A stretch of 44,795 nt of DNA from Gemmatimonadaceae bacterium. GTDB lineage: Bacteria; Gemmatimonadota; Gemmatimonadetes; Gemmatimonadales; Gemmatimonadaceae. Below, piece after piece: positions 41,245 through 44,795 of the stretch. A program made the position numbers and the translations under genes. The notes below the pieces were generated by a model. That model made no database searches. It saw only the letters and a program-made list of their open reading frames with translations, and was not told where the DNA came from. Each line of letters opens with the position of its first letter. Positions within the stretch are counted from its first letter, which is position 1. The stretch is from positions 1 to 44,795 of the forward strand of contig JANYHT010000042.1 of assembly GCA_025358925.1 (NCBI GenBank). The letters run 5' to 3'.

Positions 41245-41907
41245 AGATACTCCAGAAGGTGCGACGTTGCCAAATTGGGTGCTGTACGAGGGAGAATCGC
41301 ACAGTCAACGCAACATGGCGTCATCATGGGAACGACGTGGAAAGACAAAGGTCGCACGCGTGACTGTGACGTGGTAGGTGTGAAAATCGTCGAACGCTTG
41401 CAGTAATCGCGCGCGTTCTTTATACGCGCTATTGCGCGTTGGAATTATCAACGCGTATATTCGCGATACCACAACGACTTGCGCGTGATGTCCACATCCT
41501 CGAAAACGAGGCGCGCCGTCCTTACTGGAAACGCGTGGCAAAACCACGGTTATCGTACCACCGGAGTAACGGCGTGATTTTTCAAACGCCACCTGCAGCG
41601 GCTGACACGCCTCCCTCGTCAGCTGCCGAGTTTTCGCCGTCGCCTGTTGCGACGGCCCGCTCCGTCGTCGCCGCTGCGACGCGTGAGTTGCGCATTCTTG
41701 GTTCCGCGTTGCGTGAGCCCCGTGTCGTTGATCGCCGGATGCGCGTGTGTCCCCCTCGCTTGTTCATCGCTACTGTGTCGCGCCGAGATCGTGCGCGCTC
41801 ATCATTGCCTGCTGCCGCATTTGCGCGGGCACACACCTACACGTGTCTCTTTGAGATCGTGTAGCGCGTAACGGCGCGGCGCTCACGCGTTGTTCGTTCG
41901 CGGCTCA
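41245..41907. other. Long gap before the histone-like gene, no confident gene
   Basis: Between the tdh start and the leader hairpins of the histone-like gene. A plus-strand open frame (41439-41864, TTG start, or from a GTG at 41574) and a minus-strand one (41305-41592) give protein sequences without recognisable domains and without ribosome-binding sites, so neither is called. The candidate promoter at 41432-41461 is inside. A long untranslated leader is possible. Confidence 0.4.
41432..41461 (+). promoter_or_regulatory. Candidate sigma-70-type promoter overlapping a palindrome
   Basis: TTGCGC at 41432-41437 and TATATT at 41456-41461 are separated by 18 bp. The spacer contains CGCGTT at 41435-41440 and AACGCG at 41450-41455, an inverted repeat; TATACGCG at 41421-41428 and CGCGTATA at 41452-41459 form a second one. 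This is the best-looking promoter in the 718-bp gap before the histone-like gene and would give a 5' leader of about 490 nt. Based only on sequence match. Confidence 0.35.
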
Positions 41908-41927
41908 CCTTTCCACCGGGGGAAAGG
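41908..41927 (+). promoter_or_regulatory. Leader hairpin 1 of the histone-like gene
   Basis: CCTTTCC at 41908-41914 pairs perfectly with GGAAAGG at 41921-41927 around a 6-nt loop (ACCGGG). It lies 35 nt upstream of the start codon. Confidence 0.55.
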
Positions 41928-41939
41928 GAGCACCACAAC

Positions 41940-41953
41940 CTCCTCACGAGGAG
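41940..41953 (+). promoter_or_regulatory. Leader hairpin 2, overlapping the Shine-Dalgarno of the histone-like gene
   Basis: CTCCT at 41940-41944 pairs with AGGAG at 41949-41953 around loop CACG. The AGGAG half is the likely ribosome-binding sequence (GAGGAG, nine bases before the ATG at 41963), so the hairpin could hide it. A second possible site, TAGGA, lies at 41956-41960. Confidence 0.5.
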
Positions 41954-41962
41954 AGTAGGATC

Positions 41963-42286
41963 ATGGCACCAGCAAAGAAAGCTGCGAAGAAAGCGGCGAA
42001 GAAGGGTGGCCGTAAGGCTGCAAAGAAGGGTGCGAAGCGGGCTGTGAAGAAGGGCGCGAAGAAAGCAGCGAAGAAGGGAGCCAAGAAGGGCGCGAAAAAG
42101 GCCGCCAAGAAGGGTGCCCGCAAGGTCGCCAAAAAGGGCGCAAAGAAAGCTGCAAAGAAGGGCGCCAAGAAGGCGGCAAAGAAAGGCGGCCGCAAGGCTG
42201 CAAAGAAAGCCACCAAGAAAGCTTCCAAGCGCAAGACGGCCAAGCGCGCCAAGAAAGTTGTCGCTCCGGCTCCGGTCGCAGTGTAA
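41963..42286 (+). CDS. Lysine/alanine-rich histone H1-like protein
   Basis: 107 aa made of repeated KKAAKKGAK-type blocks with occasional Gly-Arg (GGRK) and ending KRAKKVVAPAPVAV. About half the residues are Lys, with most of the rest Ala and Gly. This composition matches bacterial histone-H1-like DNA-binding proteins that resemble the C-terminal tail of eukaryotic H1 and are proposed to compact DNA. There is no globular domain. The ATG follows GAGGAG (41948-41953) and TAGGA. Codon use is nearly uniform AAG/AAA with GCG/GCC/GCT variation, showing repeat expansion rather than recent exact duplication. The NYN protein 4 kb away has a similar tail. Confidence 0.88.
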   Translation: MAPAKKAAKKAAKKGGRKAAKKGAKRAVKKGAKKAAKKGAKKGAKKAAKKGARKVAKKGAKKAAKKGAKKAAKKGGRKAAKKATKKASKRKTAKRAKKVVAPAPVAV

Positions 42287-42324
42287 CTCTCGCGTCAGCG
42301 CAGTCTGAAGTTCGTACAAACGCG

Positions 42325-42352
42325 AAGGCGCCGGCATGTCTGCCGGCGCCTT
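42325..42352. terminator. Terminator-like hairpin between convergent genes
   Basis: AAGGCGCCGGCA (42325-42336) pairs perfectly with TGCCGGCGCCTT (42341-42352) across a 4-nt loop TGTC, a 12-bp stem. It lies between the stop of the histone-like gene (42286) and that of the small minus-strand gene (42389), so it could serve both. T-runs are short (TTT on the plus strand). Confidence 0.75.
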
Positions 42353-42388
42353 TCACGTTCTCTCCTGCGTACTCCGAAACAGTGGGCG

Positions 42389-42556
42389 CTATGCCGCAGC
42401 GACCAGCCCGCGTGACACGATCGGTGCATCAACGTCGTCGGGCACCGGACCCCATACAAACGCGGAGAATCGGGGCAAACCCACATTTGGTCCACCGTCC
42501 GCGATCACAATGCCGATCGGCTCCCGTTCTTCGATCTTCTCACGACTTAGGCGCAT
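42389..42556 (-). CDS. Small hypothetical protein, 55 aa
   Basis: Start ATG at 42554-42556, stop TAG at 42389-42391, minus strand. A good Shine-Dalgarno GGAGGG (42563-42568) lies six bases upstream. The product starts MRLSREKIEEREPIGIVIAD and ends VSRGLVAAA; the middle GGPNVGLPRFSAFVWGPVPD is glycine/proline-rich. It has a charged start and no membrane helix. No family was recognised. It is supported by the ribosome-binding site and by the terminator hairpin just beyond its stop, but coding status is not proven. Confidence 0.55.
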   Translation of the reverse strand: MRLSREKIEEREPIGIVIADGGPNVGLPRFSAFVWGPVPDDVDAPIVSRGLVAAA

Positions 42557-42680
42557 GGGTGACCCTCCACCCGAATATTGAAACCGCTAGGCGCCGCAAC
42601 CACGGCCGCCGCATGCGCCGTCCTAAAGCACATCCAATGCCATGTCAGCAGAAACATGTAAGTTATTAATTGACATTACT

Positions 42681-42714
42681 TTATAAGAAAACGCCGGCAC
42701 ATATTGCGCCGGCG
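42681..42714 (-). terminator. Rho-independent terminator for the methyltransferase-like gene
   Basis: Plus-strand CGCCGGC (42692-42698) and GCCGGCG (42708-42714) form a 7-bp stem with a 9-nt loop. On the minus strand it is followed by TTTTCTTATAA. It lies 70 nt beyond the stop at 42785. Confidence 0.75.
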
Positions 42715-42738
42715 GTATCAAATTGACACGTCACGAAA

Positions 42739-42769
42739 GTGCTTGTCCGTGTCGCAGTGACACAAGCAC
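42739..42769 (-). other. Additional bulged hairpin after the methyltransferase-like gene
   Basis: GTGCTTG (42739-42745) pairs with CAAGCAC (42763-42769), with an inner TGTC/GACA stem after a 4-nt bulge. It lies 15 nt past the stop, upstream of the terminator in the transcript. It may add 3'-end protection; no known element was recognised. Confidence 0.4.
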
Positions 42770-42784
42770 CAAAGATCAGCCCGT

Positions 42785-43627
42785 CTAAGCTACTGCCGCA
42801 TCCTTCCGTGCCATGAAGGTGTCACGACGACCCACACTGTGTTCAATCGAAATGGTCCAGCCGCGATAACGCGAACGCAGTTCGTCTAACGGCACCCCGT
42901 CCGCCGCTGCCGCGATGGTCTCCACCAAATGCACACCACCGTCCACTGTCGCGCTTTGCAGCACCTCGATGACTTTCGCACGATCCTGCGATGACAGCCC
43001 GGCAAACGCTGTAGGCGAACAAATTACCGCATGCAATTCAACGTCGGGTGCCCACGCCACCAAATCCTTGCAGTAACTCCGCACGCGCTGTGTTAGGCCA
43101 GCGGCTTCGGCGGCCTTTACTACGCGCATTACCGCGTCCTCAGTCGGTTCAATAGCGGTCACCGCACAACCGCGAGCGGCGAGATATAACGCCGGACCTT
43201 CTCGCTCCGCACCCGCCACGAGCACGTGTCGATCTGACGAGTCCTTGAGCGCACGTACTAAAGCACCATCTGGCTCCAATCCCCAATGCTCGGGTCGCTG
43301 ATACTGCGCAAGCACTTTCAAACGTCGACGCTTCCACGTCGCATACGTCGGCAAACGCAGTCGTCGCGCAATAATCCGATCGACTTCCTGCCACACGACG
43401 ATTTCCGTGAGCGTCGTCTGCGCTTCACTACACAGTACGGCCACCGCTTCGTCGCCAATCTTCAACAGCGCGCTCCGCGAGACCGAGTCTTTGTAGTCCT
43501 CGATTTCTCGCTCGACGTACTGCTCGTACTCGTATCTGAGTGAGCGCGGAGAATTGAAGAGAGTATCCCGTGTGGAAGAATGTGGACAAAGTATGTGCCG
43601 CTCTCTGATTTGCAAGCGTACGTACAC
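42785..43627 (-). CDS. Class I SAM methyltransferase-like protein
   Basis: 280 aa. The C-terminal two thirds have a Rossmann-type SAM fold: motif I HVLVAGAEREGPALYLAARG then VTAIEPTEDAVMRVVKAAE (acidic E at the end of strand 2), with LHAVICSPTAFAGL as the motif after strand 4. The usual GxGxG is altered to GAEREG, so binding of SAM is not certain. The N-terminal YEYEQYVEREIEDYKDSVSR and IGDEAVAVLCSEAQ are helical. The start is doubtful: the frame from ATG 43627 leaves only 33 bp to the divergent mutM start, and the family-like part begins near residue 31. Confidence 0.6.
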   Translation of the reverse strand: MYVRLQIRERHILCPHSSTRDTLFNSPRSLRYEYEQYVEREIEDYKDSVSRSALLKIGDEAVAVLCSEAQTTLTEIVVWQEVDRIIARRLRLPTYATWKRRRLKVLAQYQRPEHWGLEPDGALVRALKDSSDRHVLVAGAEREGPALYLAARGCAVTAIEPTEDAVMRVVKAAEAAGLTQRVRSYCKDLVAWAPDVELHAVICSPTAFAGLSSQDRAKVIEVLQSATVDGGVHLVETIAAAADGVPLDELRSRYRGWTISIEHSVGRRDTFMARKDAAVA

Positions 43628-43660
43628 ATTCTTCGCCTACACACTGCTAAATCTTTGCAC

Positions 43661-44443
43661 ATGCCAGAATTGCCAGAGGTTGAGGACGCCGCACGTCGAC
43701 TCCGTGCCGCGATCATCGGCCGCACCTTCGTCACCGCGCGAGCCTTGCATCCATCAACCGGGCGAACGCTCACCGACGTTGCGTGCCAACGGTTAATCGG
43801 GCAGCGGGTGATCAGTGTTGATCGCCGAGCAAAGCTGCAGGTCGTGCGGTTCGCCGATGATCGCGTGCTCGAGGTGCATCTACGGATGACCGGTGACTGG
43901 GACATTGGGCGCCACGACGATCCGGCACCGCTGTACGAACGCGCACGTTTCACGTGCGATGATGGGACCCGCATCTCGTTTGTGGACAGTCGCGCGTTTG
44001 GCGTGCTCACCGTGCATGACCCAGGCGCGTTCAAATTGCCGCTTTACGGGCCGGAGCCACTCGATGCTGACTTCACGGCTGCCGTGCTGTTAAAGGCCCT
44101 GAAGGCGCGACGAGGTCCGATCAAACCAGTACTCCTCGATCAGCGGGTGATTGCTGGATTGGGCAACATCTACGCGGCGGAAGCGCTGTGGGAATCGCGC
44201 ATCCGACCGGACACGCCAGCGAATCGAATTGCTTTAGTTCGCGTGACTCGACTGCGCGACGCTATACGCCTGGTGCTCAGTGAGGCGCCGAGTGCGCGGT
44301 ACTACGAGCGCGAGGAGCGTGTCGAGGAATCGTGGCGTGTGTACGATCGCGAAGGCAAGCCGTGTTTGCGTTGCGTTGCGCCAATTGTGCGCATCGTGCA
44401 AGCGGGACGGAGCACGTTTTATTGTCGACGGTGCCAGCGGTGA
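43661..44443 (+). CDS. mutM: Formamidopyrimidine-DNA glycosylase
   Basis: 260-aa bifunctional glycosylase/AP lyase for 8-oxoguanine and formamidopyrimidines. The mature start PELPEVEDAARRL supplies the catalytic proline; RRAKLQVVRF holds the conserved lysine; LRMTGDWDI, FVDSRAFGVL and LLDQRVIAGLGNIYAAEALW are all typical. The zinc finger is CLRCVAPIVRIV followed by YCRRC at the C-terminus (C-x2-C...C-x2-C). The ATG at 43661 gives an exact PELPEVE start; the frame upstream of it is not coding. Possible short zinc-finger family paralogue Nei is excluded by the PELPEVE and finger pattern. Confidence 0.95.
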   Translation: MPELPEVEDAARRLRAAIIGRTFVTARALHPSTGRTLTDVACQRLIGQRVISVDRRAKLQVVRFADDRVLEVHLRMTGDWDIGRHDDPAPLYERARFTCDDGTRISFVDSRAFGVLTVHDPGAFKLPLYGPEPLDADFTAAVLLKALKARRGPIKPVLLDQRVIAGLGNIYAAEALWESRIRPDTPANRIALVRVTRLRDAIRLVLSEAPSARYYEREERVEESWRVYDREGKPCLRCVAPIVRIVQAGRSTFYCRRCQR

Positions 44444-44452
44444 GAACAGCGT

Positions 44453-44795
44453 TTCACGCGGAGGAACAACGAAAAACGAGAACACAAATCAGATAAAAGT
44501 CGAAGGAAAACCACAAGCAAAAAAATGGGCTCGTCCGGGAATTTCGGGAGAAGCGTCGGTCGAACAGCAACGGCTGACCGCGAATGGCGCGAATAGCGCG
44601 AATGTGTTCCACTCCGGATGCGGCTGGATCGCGTGATGCCGGTCGCGCACTTTTCGCATCGAAACCACGGAAACGCACGGATACCACAACATGCTGTGTG
44701 GTTGCGGTTGCTGGATCGGCGTGATCCGCTTTGTCTCCGTTCAGTGTATCCGTGCCTTCTCCGTTCCGCAGTTTGCTTTTCTTGCGTCTTCGGGG
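44453..44795. mobile_element. Related repeat element, truncated by window edge
   Basis: Ten bases after the mutM stop a GTTTCACGCGGAGG (first half of the 39829-39865 terminus) begins a segment that resembles the interior of the 382-bp element in the same orientation: GGGAGAAGCGTCGGTCGAAC, ACCGCGAATGG, GCGAATGTG, GGATCGCGTGATGCCGG and later GTTTGCTTTTCTT, which is at 40096-40108 in the other copy. The right terminus, if present, is beyond 44795. It has extra A-rich sequence near 44466-44530 absent from the other copy. Nothing convincingly coding is seen. Confidence 0.5.

Noticed and set aside
41305-41592. 95-codon minus-strand frame upstream of tdh
   Set aside because: No motif, no Shine-Dalgarno, and codon use unlike the neighbouring genes.
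41439-41864. 141-codon plus-strand frame before the histone-like gene
   Set aside because: TTG start without a ribosome-binding site, low-complexity Ser/Ala/Arg content and no recognisable domain; left as an uncertain gap.
42670-42687. Perfect TTGACA followed by TATAAG
   Set aside because: The two boxes are only 6 bp apart, too close for a sigma-70 promoter; TATAAG belongs to the T-tract of the minus-strand terminator.

Overview
The window is a dense bacterial chromosome segment of moderately high GC. Most of it is housekeeping genes in short operons with 1-4 nt stop/start overlaps. The gene set points to the phylum Gemmatimonadota: a long GWxTD-domain secreted protein, a PorX-like response regulator with a PglZ domain, NtrY/NtrX-like regulators beside a BamA-like barrel, a lysine-rich histone-H1-like protein, and dispersed CTCCGCG-type repeats. 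This assignment is an inference from content; there is no rRNA in the window. The envelope is clearly Gram-negative (YajC, outer-membrane barrel, MsbA-like exporter, PBP1A). No rRNA, tRNA or CRISPR array was seen.

Layout. 1-7351 (minus): ruvB, a GWxTD protein, queA, tgt, yajC, def and the start of fmt. A plus-strand GxxExxY (PD-(D/E)XK-like) gene flanked by GC-rich inverted repeats and a CAC/CAA microsatellite sits between the GWxTD gene and queA. 7546-13046 (plus): a DUF3299 protein with an ABC ATPase and FtsX-type permease, an M28 peptidase and a GT87-like membrane protein. 13012-16203 (minus): a small unknown, a DnaB-C-like ATPase, yebC, ruvC, ruvA. 16276-20592 (plus): PorX-like regulator, MsbA-type ABC exporter, DppC-type permease. 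20663-22714 (plus): class V aminotransferase and GNAT acetyltransferase. 22656-23999 (minus): tyrS. 24069-28402 (plus): PBP1A, amidohydrolase, HNH endonuclease. 28416-34222 (minus): a five-gene operon of NtrY-like kinase, membrane coiled-coil protein, NtrC-type regulator, outer-membrane barrel with a beta-helix-like N-terminus, and a DUF4390 protein. 34306-38601 (plus): acyl-CoA ligase, NYN/LOTUS protein with a histone-like tail, 3-methyladenine glycosylase. 38605-41244 (minus): tdh and kbl, separated by a 382-bp element with 37-bp inverted termini. 41963-44443: histone-like gene, a 55-codon minus-strand gene, a methyltransferase-like gene and mutM, followed by another copy of the repeat element running off the window.

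The most notable signal is the repeat family. One copy (39829-40210) is a clean non-coding element bounded by inverted termini matching at 36 of 37 positions. The same terminus flanks the GxxExxY gene at 3453-4045, and a related copy lies at 44453-44795. Two of the three sit between co-directional genes of one operon. A plausible reading is a MITE-like family whose coding-competent relative carries a PD-(D/E)XK-fold protein; this is a hypothesis, not a demonstrated system.

Restart and repair genes (ruvABC, mutM, mpg), tRNA modification and protein maturation genes (queA, tgt, def, fmt, tyrS), threonine degradation (tdh, kbl) and envelope biogenesis genes make up the rest of the content.
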